From Pararhodobacter sp. (GTDB taxonomy: Bacteria; Pseudomonadota; Alphaproteobacteria; Rhodobacterales; Rhodobacteraceae), in the NCBI GenBank assembly GCA_020832545.1, contig JAFIEK010000031.1:1-49363 (forward strand): a stretch of 49,363 bases of DNA, in the 5' to 3' direction. Position 1 is the first letter of the stretch. Every line of letters begins with the position of its first letter. The notes under the pieces were generated by a model. That model was not told the DNA's origin and searched no databases. It saw nothing but the letters and a program-made list of their open reading frames with translations. Shown in pieces: positions 1 through 9,754 of this stretch. A program made the position numbers and the translations under genes.

Positions 1-53
<53 letters not shown>

Positions 54-69
54 ACATGTCCCTGAAGCT

Positions 70-1266
70 TCATGTCACTTTCGCCCGGGTCTTGAACTCG
101 GGGCGGTCCCATGCGCGGGTTTCCATGATCTCGGCCAGTATTGTCACCGCCTGTTCCACCTCATCCATCCCCACAAACAGCGGCGTGAAGCCGAAGCGGA
201 TGATATCGGGCGCGCGGAAATCGCCGATCACGCCCCGCGCGATCAGGGCCTGCATGATGGCATAGCCTTCCGGGTGACGAAAGCTGACCTGACTGCCGCG
301 CATCGCGTGCTCGCGCGGGGTGGCCAGCGTCAGATCGGGGCAGGCGGCCTCGACGCTCTTGATGAAGGCATCAGTCAGTTCCAGCGAACGCGCCCGAAGA
401 TCGGCGATCCGGACACCGTCCCAGACATCGAGCGCGGCATCCAGCGCCACCAGTTGCAGCACCGGTGGCGTGCCCACGCGCATCCGGTCGATGCCCCGTC
501 CGGGGCGGTAATCCAGATCGAAGGCAAAGGGCGCTTCATGCCCCAGCCAGCCCGACAGCGCCGGGCGCGCGACATCGACATGGCGGGGCGCCACATAGAT
601 GAAGGCCGGGCCGCCCGGGCCGGAATTGAGGTATTTGTAGCTGCATCCAACTGCGAAATCGGCCCGTCCCTCGGCTACCTTCACATCGGTCGCCCCCGCC
701 GAATGTGCAAGGTCCCAGACCGCCAGTGCGCCCATCGCATGGGCTTTGGCGGTCAGCGCAGGCATGTCATGGCGGCGCCCGGTGCGATAATCAACTTCGG
801 TCAACATCAGCACGGCCACGCTGTCATCAATGGCCGCTTCCACCTCTTGAGGGGCCACGGTGACCAGCCGATACTCCGGCCCCAACGTCTTGCACAGGCC
901 CTCGGCCATATAAAGGTCCGAGGGGAAGTTGCCGGTGTCTGACAGGATCACCCGGCGATCCGGATTCATTTCAAGCGCCGAGGCCAGTGCCTGATAGACC
1001 TTGATCGACAGGGTATCGCCCATCACCACATGGCCTGCCTCAGCACCGATCAACCGGGCAATGCGGTCCCCGACGCGTGCGGGCAGGTCCATCCAGCCCG
1101 CGCGGTTCCACCCCGTGATGACCATTTGGCCCCATTCACCGGTGATGGTTTGCGCCACCCGGTCCGCCACGTTGCGGGGCAAGGGGCCAAGCGAGTTACC
1201 GTCCAGATAGATCATCCCTTCGGGCAGGTCGAACAGGGCGCGGGTCTTGGTGAAATCAGTGGTCAT
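70..1266 (-). CDS. kynU: kynureninase
   Basis: A 398-residue PLP enzyme that cleaves L-kynurenine to anthranilate and alanine (and 3-hydroxykynurenine to 3-hydroxyanthranilate) in cytoplasmic tryptophan catabolism. The kynureninase hallmark YLDGNSLGPLP is at residues 20-30, the cofactor-binding WDLAHSAG at 184-191 and the Schiff-base lysine at K211 in SYKYLNSGPGG. The ATG at 1266 starts the conserved protein; the open frame runs 49 codons further upstream but that part has no family character and crosses the end of the mutT gene. No kynA or kynB is beside it in the window; the other side is the window edge, so an operon cannot be judged. Confidence 0.95.
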   Translation of the reverse strand: MTTDFTKTRALFDLPEGMIYLDGNSLGPLPRNVADRVAQTITGEWGQMVITGWNRAGWMDLPARVGDRIARLIGAEAGHVVMGDTLSIKVYQALASALEMNPDRRVILSDTGNFPSDLYMAEGLCKTLGPEYRLVTVAPQEVEAAIDDSVAVLMLTEVDYRTGRRHDMPALTAKAHAMGALAVWDLAHSAGATDVKVAEGRADFAVGCSYKYLNSGPGGPAFIYVAPRHVDVARPALSGWLGHEAPFAFDLDYRPGRGIDRMRVGTPPVLQLVALDAALDVWDGVRIADLRARSLELTDAFIKSVEAACPDLTLATPREHAMRGSQVSFRHPEGYAIMQALIARGVIGDFRAPDIIRFGFTPLFVGMDEVEQAVTILAEIMETRAWDRPEFKTRAKVT

Positions 1267-1342
1267 GGGGCTCTCGTGCAAGGGTCGCGGCAGACTAAGC
1301 GCGCGCGTGATACATTTCAAGCTTGAAGGTTGCCCGGTGGGC

Positions 1343-1741
1343 TTAAAGCCAGTCACGCAGAATCGGAATGAGGGGAATATCGGCAGGCGGCATGGGATAG
1401 TCGCGCAAATCAACGGCGCGCACCCATTTCAGCGCCTGACCCTCACGCGGGGTGACAATGCCCTGCCAGCGGCGGCAGGCGAACAGGGGCATCAGCAGGT
1501 GGAAATCAGGATAGGAATGACTGGCAAAGGTCAGAGGCGCCAGGCACGAGGCCCAGGTATCGATCCCCAGCTCTTCATGCAATTCGCGGATCAGCGCGGC
1601 CTCAGGCGTTTCGCCGGGTTCGACCTTGCCGCCGGGAAACTCCCACAGCCCGGCCATGGATTTGCCGGGCGGGCGCTGGGCCAGCAAGATACGCCCATCC
1701 GGATCGATCAGCGCAACAGCGGACACAAGAACGGTTTTCAA
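1343..1741 (-). CDS. mutT: MutT-type Nudix hydrolase (8-oxo-dGTP diphosphatase)
   Basis: A 132-residue Nudix protein expected to hydrolyse oxidised nucleoside triphosphates such as 8-oxo-dGTP. The Nudix box is clear: GGKVEPGETPEAALIREL followed by HEELGI (G-x5-E-x7-REx2EExGI pattern), after the common LWEFPGGK lead-in. I chose the TTG at 1741 because the product then begins (M)KTVLVSAVALID, the usual start of MutT homologues; a second in-frame TTG at 1768 would add nine residues (MCALIGGGR) with no family resemblance. It lies 73 bp downstream of argJ on the same strand and is probably read with it. Start choice is the main uncertainty. Confidence 0.9.
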   Translation of the reverse strand: MKTVLVSAVALIDPDGRILLAQRPPGKSMAGLWEFPGGKVEPGETPEAALIRELHEELGIDTWASCLAPLTFASHSYPDFHLLMPLFACRRWQGIVTPREGQALKWVRAVDLRDYPMPPADIPLIPILRDWL

Positions 1742-1814
1742 GCGCCCGCCCCCGATAAGCGCGCACAAGGCGCTGCAAAACCGCTTTCTGCGAAACGTTG
1801 CCGACGGTGTACCC

Positions 1815-3149
1815 TCACGAGCGATAATCGGCGTTGATGTCGATATAGCGATGCGTCAGGTCGCAGGTCCAGACTGTTGCCTTTCCCTTGCCCAGCCCAA
1901 GATCGACGGCAATCGCAATCTCGGCGTTCTTCATGTGCTCCGCGCCATCGGCTTCCTGATAGCCCGGGTCTACCTGACCATTGGTCGCCACGACCACATC
2001 GCCAAAGCGGATTGACAGCAGGTCTCGGTCTGCCCGCGCGCCAGATTTGCCTACGGCCATGACAATACGCCCCCAGTTGGGGTCTTCACCGGCGATGGCG
2101 GTCTTGACCAGCGGCGAATTGGCGATGGCCATGGCGCAGCGATGGGCATCTGCATGGTCTTCGGCGCCGGTGACAGTGATTTCGACGAACTTGGTCGCCC
2201 CCTCGCCGTCGCGCACAACCTGATGTGCCAAGTCCGTCATCACCGCGCCCAGTGCCTTCTCGAACGCCCGCGCCCCGGCTGAACGCATATCGCTCAATGC
2301 TGGGGCCGAGCTTTTACCGGTGGCAGCAACCAGCAACGTATCCGAGGTGGAGGTGTCGCTGTCGACGGTAATGCAGTTGAAGCTGCGATCCGTCAGGCGG
2401 CTGACCATGGTTTGCAGGTGTTTCTGGCCAATCTTCGCGTCGGTAAAGATATAGACCAGCATCGTCGCCATATCGGGCGCGATCATGCCTGACCCTTTGG
2501 CGATCCCGGCAATACGGATTGGCTGACCGTCCACCAGAATTTCGGCCATCGCCCCTTTTGCAAAGGTGTCGGTAGTCATGATTGCCCGGGCGGCCTGATC
2601 GATACCTTCCGGAGCAAGGCCTTTTGTCAGTGCCTTCAGATTGTCGATGATGCGCTCATGCGGCAGCGGCTCGCCGATCACGCCAGTCGAGGCGGTAAAG
2701 ATGCGCGCTTCCGGCAGCTTCAGCCCTTTGGCGACAGCTTCGCACAGTGCCTCGACAGAGGCGCGACCGAGCGCGCCGGTAAAAGCGTTAGAATTGCCCG
2801 CATTCACCAGGATCGCCGCACCTGCGCCAGCTTCTGCCTTTTGCCCAATCTTGGCCTGACAATCCTGCACAGCCGCCGAGGCAGTTTTGGACCGGGTGAA
2901 GGTGCCCGCGATCACCGAGCCGGGTGCAAGCCGGGCCAGCATCACATCCAGCCGCCCCTTATAGCGCACCCCGGCGGCAACCGTGGCGAACTCCACCCCG
3001 TCGATGACCGGCAGCGCCGGGGGCTCTGCGGGTGCCAGCGGCGAGACCGCCACACCCTTGCCCGCGCCCAGCGCCGCAGCGAGTTGCTGCTTCAGCGCCT
3101 TTGCAGCGGCTTTCCACTTCTTTGCCTTGGCCTTTTGTTTGTTGGCCAT
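1815..3149 (-). CDS. argJ: bifunctional glutamate N-acetyltransferase/N-acetylglutamate synthase ArgJ
   Basis: ArgJ transfers acetyl from N-acetylornithine to glutamate in the arginine cycle; the precursor cleaves itself into alpha and beta chains. The self-cleavage site is visible as MATML, with the nucleophilic threonine at T229, preceded by KGSGMIAPD. Length is 444 residues, longer than the roughly 400 usual for the family. The excess is a 32-residue Lys/Ala-rich N-terminal segment (MANKQKAKAKKWKAAAKA...) that could form a basic amphipathic helix. The ATG at 3149 has an AGGA Shine-Dalgarno; a GTG at 3053 (residue 33, VAVSPLAP) would give a normal-length protein. A terminator for the upstream isomerase gene lies just before it. 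Confidence 0.95.
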   Translation of the reverse strand: MANKQKAKAKKWKAAAKALKQQLAAALGAGKGVAVSPLAPAEPPALPVIDGVEFATVAAGVRYKGRLDVMLARLAPGSVIAGTFTRSKTASAAVQDCQAKIGQKAEAGAGAAILVNAGNSNAFTGALGRASVEALCEAVAKGLKLPEARIFTASTGVIGEPLPHERIIDNLKALTKGLAPEGIDQAARAIMTTDTFAKGAMAEILVDGQPIRIAGIAKGSGMIAPDMATMLVYIFTDAKIGQKHLQTMVSRLTDRSFNCITVDSDTSTSDTLLVAATGKSSAPALSDMRSAGARAFEKALGAVMTDLAHQVVRDGEGATKFVEITVTGAEDHADAHRCAMAIANSPLVKTAIAGEDPNWGRIVMAVGKSGARADRDLLSIRFGDVVVATNGQVDPGYQEADGAEHMKNAEIAIAVDLGLGKGKATVWTCDLTHRYIDINADYRS

Positions 3150-3166
3150 GTCACGATCCTGTCGTT

Positions 3167-3200
3167 AAAGAAAAGCCCGCGCCCGTGCTGGGGCGCGGGC
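3167..3200 (-). terminator. rho-independent terminator after the PpiC-type isomerase gene
   Basis: Read on the minus strand, a perfect 10-bp stem (arms GCCCGCGCCC and its complement at 3175-3184 and 3191-3200, 6-nt loop) is followed by TTTTCTTT. It begins 30 bp after the isomerase stop and ends before the argJ ribosome binding site, so argJ either has its own promoter here or depends on read-through. Confidence 0.85.
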
Positions 3201-3229
3201 CAATTCCCGGCAATCTACGCGGGCTGTGA

Positions 3230-4084
3230 TCACTCGTCCAGCAACTCCTGACGGCTCAGGTATGCGGGGTCCACCGCATCGGTGCGGTTGTCGATATCCG
3301 CGCCCTCACGCAGTTGCGCCAGCAGCGCGCGCGCGGCCTCGCGCTGAAGCTCGGATTCCAGCTCTTCGCGCACCATGTCCAGCGACGGGACAGAGGCGAT
3401 GCGGGTCTCGTTGAGCAAGATCACATGCCAGCCAAAGCGGGTTTCCACCGGGTCGGAAATCTGCCCCGGCTCCAGCGCCATAACTGCCTGTTCAAATGGC
3501 TCGATCATCATGCCCTCACCGAACCAGCCCAGATTGCCGCCCTCGGCACTTGAGCCATCGAGCGAATATTCCTGCGCCACATCCGCAAAATCGCGCCCGG
3601 CTTCCAGTTCGCCCACGACGATCTGGATTTCTTCTTCCGTCTCAACAAGGATATGTGCGGCGTTGAATTCGGTGGTCGGCTCGCCCTGACCGAATTCCGC
3701 AGCGAAGGCGTCATAGGCCATCTGCATGGTTTCTTCAGTGGTGGCCGCCTCAGCTGCATTCATCAGGGCGGAATTGGCGACAAAGTTACGCTCTTCATTC
3801 TCAAGCGTGATACGCTCACGCACCGAGAGGGAATCCGCGTGGAACTGATGCAGCAACTCCTGCTCGATCAATTGCTCGACAATCGCGGGGAAAAGCGTTT
3901 CATCCGGCACCGCCGCAAACTGCTGGGGCAGGGCTGCGCGCAGGGCAATGGCATGGCCAAGCGTGATTTCCACTGTTCCCACGCGCGCCAGCACGGTCCC
4001 GGCATCAGGGCTGTCCTGCGCCGCTGACGGAAGCGTGAAAGCCAGGAAACAGGCTGTAGCAAGGAAACCGGCGGGTTTTTTCAT
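3230..4084 (-). CDS. exported parvulin-type peptidyl-prolyl cis-trans isomerase (PpiC/SurA-like)
   Basis: A 284-residue periplasmic foldase that should assist folding of outer-membrane or periplasmic proteins. Residues 1-22 are a classic signal peptide (KK, hydrophobic core, cleavage after PSAAQ or near it). A helical N-domain follows, then a rotamase (PpiC) domain from about residue 135 with NAAHILVETEEE, the GGNLGWFGEGMM block and FGWHVILLNE. The ATG at 4084 has an AGGAG site about 7 bp upstream. It is divergent from secA across a 186-bp control region, a placement that fits a shared role in protein export but is not proof of it. A strong terminator follows the gene. Confidence 0.93.
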   Translation of the reverse strand: MKKPAGFLATACFLAFTLPSAAQDSPDAGTVLARVGTVEITLGHAIALRAALPQQFAAVPDETLFPAIVEQLIEQELLHQFHADSLSVRERITLENEERNFVANSALMNAAEAATTEETMQMAYDAFAAEFGQGEPTTEFNAAHILVETEEEIQIVVGELEAGRDFADVAQEYSLDGSSAEGGNLGWFGEGMMIEPFEQAVMALEPGQISDPVETRFGWHVILLNETRIASVPSLDMVREELESELQREAARALLAQLREGADIDNRTDAVDPAYLSRQELLDE

Positions 4085-4123
4085 GGGAATGCTCCTGAAT
4101 GCGCCTGTATTTGGCGCGTGTGA

Positions 4124-4151
4124 TTGACACTATATAAGCCGCCCCTTACAT
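4124..4151 (+). promoter_or_regulatory. probable housekeeping promoter for secA
   Basis: A consensus -35 box TTGACA (4124-4129) is followed after 16 bp by TTACAT (4146-4151), about 120 bp before the secA start. The AT-rich TATATA between the boxes makes the exact -10 uncertain. Confidence 0.5.
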
Positions 4152-4270
4152 CGCGTGTCGGTCCTGTGTGTACGGCGGCGGCCTGCTTGCGCCCTTTTCT
4201 AGGGAAGCCCCGGCAGGCGGGCAACCCCGCAGCGCGCACGAAATGGTCAGCGAAGGCGAGCGGAGAAAAC

Positions 4271-7015
4271 ATGTTGGGTCTTGGAACTCTGAGCCGGAAG
4301 ATTTTCGGTACGGCAAACGATCGCAAGGTAAAAGCCGTGCGCCCGCTGGTGGAAAAGATCAACGCGCTTGAGCCCGAATTCGAGGCGATGGACGATGCCG
4401 GGCTGATCGCCAAGACCGAGGAACTGAAAAAACGCCACGCCGAGGGCGAGAGCCTCGACAAGTTGTTGCCGGAAGCCTTTGCCAACTGCCGCGAGGGCGC
4501 GCGCCGGGCGCTGGGCCTGCGGGCCTTTGACGTGCAGTTGATCGGCGGGATCTTTCTGCACAAGGGCAACATTGCCGAAATGAAGACTGGCGAGGGCAAG
4601 ACGCTGGTTGCCACCCTTCCGGCCTATCTGAACGCCCTGACCGGCAAGGGTGTGCACATTGTGACCGTCAACGACTATCTGGCGCGGCGCGATGCGGGCT
4701 GGATGGGCAAGGTCTTTGCCCGGCTGGGCATGACCACCGGCGTTGTTGTGCCGCAGCAGCCGGACAGCGAAAAGCATGAGGCCTATCGCGCCGATGTCAC
4801 CTATGCCACCAACAACGAGTTGGGTTTCGACTATCTGCGCGACAATATGAAGACCGATCTGGCGCAGATGATGCAGCGCGGGCACAACTTTGCCATCGTC
4901 GATGAGGTGGACAGCATCCTGATCGACGAAGCGCGCACGCCGCTGATCATCTCTGGCATGTCGCAGGACCGCACCGATCTTTACGTCACGGTGGACAAGC
5001 TGATCCCCCTTGTGACCGAAGAGCATTTTACCCTCGATGAAAAGCAGCGTCTGGTGAACTACACCGACGAAGGGCAGGAATTCATCGAGAACCAGTTGCT
5101 GGCCGCTGGTATTCTGCCCGAGGGGCAGGCGCTGTATGACCCCGAATCCACCACCATTGTGCATCACATCAATCAGGCGTTGCGGGCCCACAAGATGCTG
5201 CACAAAGACCAGCATTACATCGTGCGCGATAACAAGATCGTGCTGATTGATGAATTTACCGGGCGCATGATGATCGGCCGCCAGCTCTCGGACGGTTTGC
5301 ATCAGGCGGTCGAGGCCAAGGAAGGCCTGCCGATCCAGCCGGAAACGGTGACCATGGCGTCGGTCACTTTTCAGAACTATTTCCGCCTCTATGGCAAGCT
5401 TGCGGGCATGACCGGCACCGCCGTTACCGAGGCCGAGGAATTCAAGGAAATCTACGATCTGGGCGTGCTGGAAATTCCCACCAATATGCCGATTGCCCGC
5501 GTGGATGAGCATGATCAGGTCTATCGCACCACGCGCGAAAAGTTCGACGGTGTGATGGACGCGATCCGCGAGTCGCATGCCAAGGGCCAGCCGATTCTGG
5601 TTGGCACCACCTCGATTGAGAAATCCGAGGAGCTGGCGGCAATGCTCAACAAGGCGGGTATCGCCCACAACGTGCTCAACGCCCGCCAGCATGAGCAGGA
5701 GGCGCATATCGTCGCTGAAGCCGGGCGCGTCGGCCGCGTGACCATCGCCACCAACATGGCCGGGCGCGGGACTGATATCCAACTGGGCGGCAATGTCGAA
5801 ATGCGTGTGCTTGACGCGCTGGCCGAAACCCCGGATGCCGACCCCGCCGAGGTCCGTACCCGGATCGAAGGCGAGGTCGCGGCTGAGCGCCAGCAGGTGC
5901 TGGATGCGGGCGGGCTGTTCGTTCTGGCGACCGAGCGCCATGAAAGCCGCCGGATCGACAACCAGTTGCGTGGTCGTTCGGGCCGCCAAGGTGACCCGGG
6001 GCGCTCGGTCTTCTTTTTGTCGCTGGAAGATGACCTGATGCGCATTTTCGGCTCTGAACGGCTGGAAAAGGTGCTGTCCACGCTGGGGATGAAGGAAGGC
6101 GAGGCGATTGTTCACCCCTGGGTCAACAAATCGCTGGAAAAAGCGCAAGCCAAGGTTGAAGCGCGCAACTTCGATATCCGCAAGACGCTGCTGAAATTCG
6201 ACAACGTGATGAATGACCAGCGCCGCGTGATCTTTGAGCAGCGTCTGGACATTCTGCGCGCCGAAGATCTGTCGGAAACCATCACCGACATGCGCCATTC
6301 GGTGGTCGAAGATCTGGTGCGGCTTTATCTGCCGCCCAACAGCTACGCGGATCAGTGGGATGTCGAGGGGCTGTATGCGGCGGCCATCGACAAGTTGAAT
6401 GTCGATCTGCCCATCGTCGAATGGGCTGATGAAGACGGTGTTGAGCAAGAAGTGGTGCGCGAGCGCCTGACCGAAGCTGTCGATGCGCTGATGGCGCAGA
6501 AAGAGGCCGAGTTCGGTGCTGAGTCGATGCGCAACATCGAGAAGCAGCTGTTGTTGCAGATCATCGACACCAAGTGGCGCGACCATCTGATCACTCTGGA
6601 GCATCTTCGCTCGGCGGTGAATTTCCGTGGCCTTGCCCAGCGTGACCCGCTCAATGAATACAAGACCGAATCTTTCGTGCTGTTTGACCACATGCTCACT
6701 GCGCTGCGCGAGGATGTCACCCGCCAACTTGCCCGCATTCGACCGCTGACCGCCGAAGAGCAACGCTCGATGCGCGAGCAGATGCAGATGCAGCAGGCCG
6801 CTGAGAGCGGCGGCAAGCTGGAAACACCGATGGACCTGCCGCGGTTCAACCCGCGCCCCGAAAATGCTGTGGCCGGGTCCGAGGCGCCTGTCGGCACACC
6901 CGCCCCGGGCTTTGACGAGGCCGACCCGGACACATGGGGCAACCCGGGCCGCAACGCGCTGTGCCCCTGCGGATCGGGCAAGAAGTTCAAGCATTGCCAC
7001 GGACGCCTGCTGTAA
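4271..7015 (+). CDS. secA: preprotein translocase ATPase SecA
   Basis: The 914-residue motor that pushes unfolded preproteins through SecYEG using ATP. It shows the Walker A segment [13 protein letters not shown], the [16 protein letters not shown] block, the preprotein cross-linking domain, the second nucleotide-binding fold with [10 protein letters not shown] and [11 protein letters not shown], the helical scaffold, and a C-terminal zinc finger [14 protein letters not shown] that binds SecB and phospholipid. I used the ATG at 4271 (protein starts [13 protein letters not shown], the normal SecA start, with GGAG just upstream); the frame is open a further 49 codons. It stands alone, divergent from an exported isomerase, with two exported proteins of the same strand downstream. 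Confidence 0.98.
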   Translation: MLGLGTLSRKIFGTANDRKVKAVRPLVEKINALEPEFEAMDDAGLIAKTEELKKRHAEGESLDKLLPEAFANCREGARRALGLRAFDVQLIGGIFLHKGNIAEMKTGEGKTLVATLPAYLNALTGKGVHIVTVNDYLARRDAGWMGKVFARLGMTTGVVVPQQPDSEKHEAYRADVTYATNNELGFDYLRDNMKTDLAQMMQRGHNFAIVDEVDSILIDEARTPLIISGMSQDRTDLYVTVDKLIPLVTEEHFTLDEKQRLVNYTDEGQEFIENQLLAAGILPEGQALYDPESTTIVHHINQALRAHKMLHKDQHYIVRDNKIVLIDEFTGRMMIGRQLSDGLHQAVEAKEGLPIQPETVTMASVTFQNYFRLYGKLAGMTGTAVTEAEEFKEIYDLGVLEIPTNMPIARVDEHDQVYRTTREKFDGVMDAIRESHAKGQPILVGTTSIEKSEELAAMLNKAGIAHNVLNARQHEQEAHIVAEAGRVGRVTIATNMAGRGTDIQLGGNVEMRVLDALAETPDADPAEVRTRIEGEVAAERQQVLDAGGLFVLATERHESRRIDNQLRGRSGRQGDPGRSVFFLSLEDDLMRIFGSERLEKVLSTLGMKEGEAIVHPWVNKSLEKAQAKVEARNFDIRKTLLKFDNVMNDQRRVIFEQRLDILRAEDLSETITDMRHSVVEDLVRLYLPPNSYADQWDVEGLYAAAIDKLNVDLPIVEWADEDGVEQEVVRERLTEAVDALMAQKEAEFGAESMRNIEKQLLLQIIDTKWRDHLITLEHLRSAVNFRGLAQRDPLNEYKTESFVLFDHMLTALREDVTRQLARIRPLTAEEQRSMREQMQMQQAAESGGKLETPMDLPRFNPRPENAVAGSEAPVGTPAPGFDEADPDTWGNPGRNALCPCGSGKKFKHCHGRLL

Positions 7016-7107
7016 AGGCGGGCCGTCAAAGCACCTTTCCCGCGCCATGAAGCTGCCAAGATCGCGGGGCAGTTTCAGCTTCGAATTCAGGTTTTTCGGA
7101 GTGTGCG

Positions 7108-8172
7108 ATGAATAGGGTGCGGATCGTTTCGCTGATTGCAGCGACCTTGGCCGTTGCGGTTGGCGCGGGAACTTTGTTTCAGCAGGAAACCACGCGGCAG
7201 GCTGCAGAAGCGCCTGCGGCCACGGAAAACTCGCTTGTCGGGCTTGCCGCCACCGGGTCGGGCACGCGTTCTGTTGCCGCGCCTCTGGCGACGGCCAGTG
7301 TTCTGCCCTCGATCATCAACACCGCCGATCCGCTGGCGGATCAGGCGCGCACGGCAGGCGCGCTGGTGGTTGATGACCGGCTGGCTCGTGCAGCCGAGGT
7401 GATGGAAACTGCCACGTCACAGTCAGATATGGCCGCTGCCGAAACGGCGACTGCCGAGGTTGTCAACGTGGCTTCGGATCCGGTTCTGATCGAGGATCTG
7501 CTCGCCGAAGTGGATGCCTGCACCGTCTGGCTGGTGGTCACGCCAGAATCGGGCGCGATGATGGACATGAGCCTTTTTGCCCCGTGCGATGGCGATGCGG
7601 TGGTGCAGATCAGCCATGGCGGGCTCAGCTTTGACGCGCAGATCGGCGGCGACGGGCAACTGGCACTTTCGGTCCCCGCTTTTTCACGCGACGCCGAGTT
7701 GACCGTCAGATTTGACGATGGCCGCAGCGCCAGTGATGTGACGGAGGTTGCCGAGGCCGTACTGCATGACCGTTTCGCGATATCTTGGCAGGGGCCGGCG
7801 GAACTAGGTCTCAACGCCTATGAATTCGGTGCCGATTTTGGTGGCGAAGGGCATGTTCACCCGGGCAACCCTGCCGCGCCTGATCTCGCCGCGGGGGGCT
7901 TCCTGACAGCTCTTGGTGTCGATGCGCAGGTGCAGGTCTATTCCTTTCCGGCGGGCCTGCCCGCGCGGGCAGGTCAGGTGGAACTGGAGCTTGAAACCGC
8001 CATCACCGATGCCAGCTGCGCACAGCAGCTTACCATCCAGACCCTGGAGGTGCTGGCCGGTTCAGAGCCTGTCCAGCGTCAGTTGCAGCTGGAAATGCCC
8101 GAATGCGATGGTCAGGGTGGCTTTCTGGTGTTGAAAAATCTTCTCCCCGAGCAGAGTATTGCGCTGAACTGA
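7108..8172 (+). CDS. conserved envelope protein of unknown function
   Basis: I do not recognise a named family. The 354-residue product has one hydrophobic segment at residues 5-22 (signal peptide or membrane anchor), then a low-complexity Ala/Thr-rich linker to about residue 120, then a beta-rich globular part with four cysteines (C138, C160, C304, C333) that could form two disulfides, consistent with a periplasmic location. The start ATG at 7108 has GGAG 7 bp upstream. It sits 92 bp after secA and 18 bp before the SBP/OmpA fusion gene, so those two are probably co-transcribed. Such genes after secA are sometimes called 'translocase' by position only; nothing in the sequence supports that name. 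Confidence 0.8.
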   Translation: MNRVRIVSLIAATLAVAVGAGTLFQQETTRQAAEAPAATENSLVGLAATGSGTRSVAAPLATASVLPSIINTADPLADQARTAGALVVDDRLARAAEVMETATSQSDMAAAETATAEVVNVASDPVLIEDLLAEVDACTVWLVVTPESGAMMDMSLFAPCDGDAVVQISHGGLSFDAQIGGDGQLALSVPAFSRDAELTVRFDDGRSASDVTEVAEAVLHDRFAISWQGPAELGLNAYEFGADFGGEGHVHPGNPAAPDLAAGGFLTALGVDAQVQVYSFPAGLPARAGQVELELETAITDASCAQQLTIQTLEVLAGSEPVQRQLQLEMPECDGQGGFLVLKNLLPEQSIALN

Positions 8173-8190
8173 TCAAGGCGCGACGACAAC

Positions 8191-9741
8191 ATGCGATTGT
8201 TTCCCTGCGTGGCGGCCCTGGTCGCCACGCTGCTTTTTTCCCCCGGACCGGTGCAGGCGCAGGATGTCACCCTGTCCTCGGTCGATGGCACCATCGCGCT
8301 GAGTGGCGATCTGATTGCCTATGACGGCGAGTATCTGCGCTTGCGAACCGAATTTGGCGAACTGACGCTGGATGCGCGGGGGCTGATATGCGAGGGGCCG
8401 GGCTGTCCTTTGCTGTCCGGCGGCGTGGTTGAGGTCAGTATCGAAGGTGCGCAGGTCATCACTGAGGGTCTTTTCCCTCCGGTTCTGGAAGCCTTTTCCC
8501 GCGCGCAGGGGCTGGAACTGACGCAAGAGCGCAGTGGGGGCGTGACCCTGTTTGATCTGCGCGACGGCTCAGGGGGGGGGCCGGTGATGCGGCTGCGGCT
8601 GCGCGCCAGCTCTACCGATGCCGGGCTACTGGCGCTGGTGTCGGGCGAGACCGATCTGGCGCTGTCCCTTACTCCGTTACAGGATACCGATTTTCTGCTG
8701 CATGTACTGGCGCTGGATGCCTTTGTGCCGGTGGTTGCAGCCGACGGGATGGTGGACCGGATCGCCATGAACGATCTTCTGGTGCTTTTGCATGAGGGCC
8801 GCGGTAGCCCGGGACAGACGGACGCTGATGAGCGCGACAGCGCGGAAGCCGAGTTGGTGCTGCATCTGCGCAACCCGGACTCTGGTGAGCACCACGCGCT
8901 GGGGGCGCGGCTGCATGCGATTGGCGCTGAGCAATTGTCCGAGCAGGCGATCAGGCATGCCAGCAATGCGGGGCTGGCACGGGCGGTGTCGCGCGATCCC
9001 TTTGCACTGGGGATGATGCTGCGCTCACAAGCGCAGGCTTTGCCGGTTGTTCCGTTGATCGATGCCTGCGGCCTGCCCGTCACGCCCGAACCCTTTGCGC
9101 TCAAGGCCGGCGAATATCCGCTGACCCAGCCGCTGTTTGCCATCCAGCTGCGCCAGCGGCTGCCCTTGCGACTACGCCAGTTGCTGGAGTTCTTTGCCAG
9201 CCCCGAGGCCGGGCAGGCCATCCGCGCTGCCGGGTTCACCGAGGCCAGGCCAGAGCAGGCCCCTGCGTCCGGGCAGGGGTTGCGGTTGATCCGGTCATTG
9301 CAACTGCCCGAGGCAGGTGACACGCCGGGCTTTCTGGACAGTCTGCGCGCGGTGGGCGATCTGATGCTGGAGACACGGCACCTGTCGCTGGCATTTCGCT
9401 TTGACGCCGGCACGTCGCAGATTGATGCCGCCTCGAGCGTCAATATCCGCCAGTTGGCGCGCGATATCGAGGCCGGGGCACATGACGGGTATGAGATTAT
9501 TCTGGTGGGGTTCTCTGACAGCCAGGGCGACGCCGAGGCCAACCGGCGCCTGTCATTGCGCCGCGCAGAGGCCGTGCGCGATGCGCTGGATGAAGCCACG
9601 CCGCTGCGTGATCCTGCGCGGGTTGCGCTGTCGGCCGATGGCTTTGGCATCTTGCTGCCCATCGCCTGCAATGCCGCAGAATGGGGACGCGCGCTCAACC
9701 GCCGGGTCGAGGTCTGGCTGCGCCCGTTAGGGGATGATTGA
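8191..9741 (+). CDS. periplasmic substrate-binding-like domain fused to OmpA domain
   Basis: A 516-residue exported protein. The signal peptide ends near residue 23 (VQA/QD). Residues about 85-370 resemble the type-2 periplasmic binding fold of the PstS/phosphate-binding group (IEGAQVITEGLFPPVLEAF opening, and ELLEFFASPEAGQAI-like closing helix). Residues about 395-515 form an OmpA/MotB-type peptidoglycan-binding domain: a FRFDAGTSQID opening, VGFSDSQGDAEANRRLSLRRAE and NRRVEVWL at the end. The fusion suggests a ligand- or phosphate-sensing protein tethered to peptidoglycan, but the ligand cannot be read from sequence. It lies 18 bp after the unknown envelope gene and converges with radC, only 13 bp apart. 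Confidence 0.88.
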   Translation: MRLFPCVAALVATLLFSPGPVQAQDVTLSSVDGTIALSGDLIAYDGEYLRLRTEFGELTLDARGLICEGPGCPLLSGGVVEVSIEGAQVITEGLFPPVLEAFSRAQGLELTQERSGGVTLFDLRDGSGGGPVMRLRLRASSTDAGLLALVSGETDLALSLTPLQDTDFLLHVLALDAFVPVVAADGMVDRIAMNDLLVLLHEGRGSPGQTDADERDSAEAELVLHLRNPDSGEHHALGARLHAIGAEQLSEQAIRHASNAGLARAVSRDPFALGMMLRSQAQALPVVPLIDACGLPVTPEPFALKAGEYPLTQPLFAIQLRQRLPLRLRQLLEFFASPEAGQAIRAAGFTEARPEQAPASGQGLRLIRSLQLPEAGDTPGFLDSLRAVGDLMLETRHLSLAFRFDAGTSQIDAASSVNIRQLARDIEAGAHDGYEIILVGFSDSQGDAEANRRLSLRRAEAVRDALDEATPLRDPARVALSADGFGILLPIACNAAEWGRALNRRVEVWLRPLGDD

Positions 9742-9754
9742 GCGGTTGCGCGGC

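Noticed and set aside
4247-7048. A 933-codon open frame antisense to secA
   Set aside because: It mirrors the high-GC codon pattern of secA, is rich in His/Arg/Gln, and shows no family motif, while secA itself is complete and conserved.
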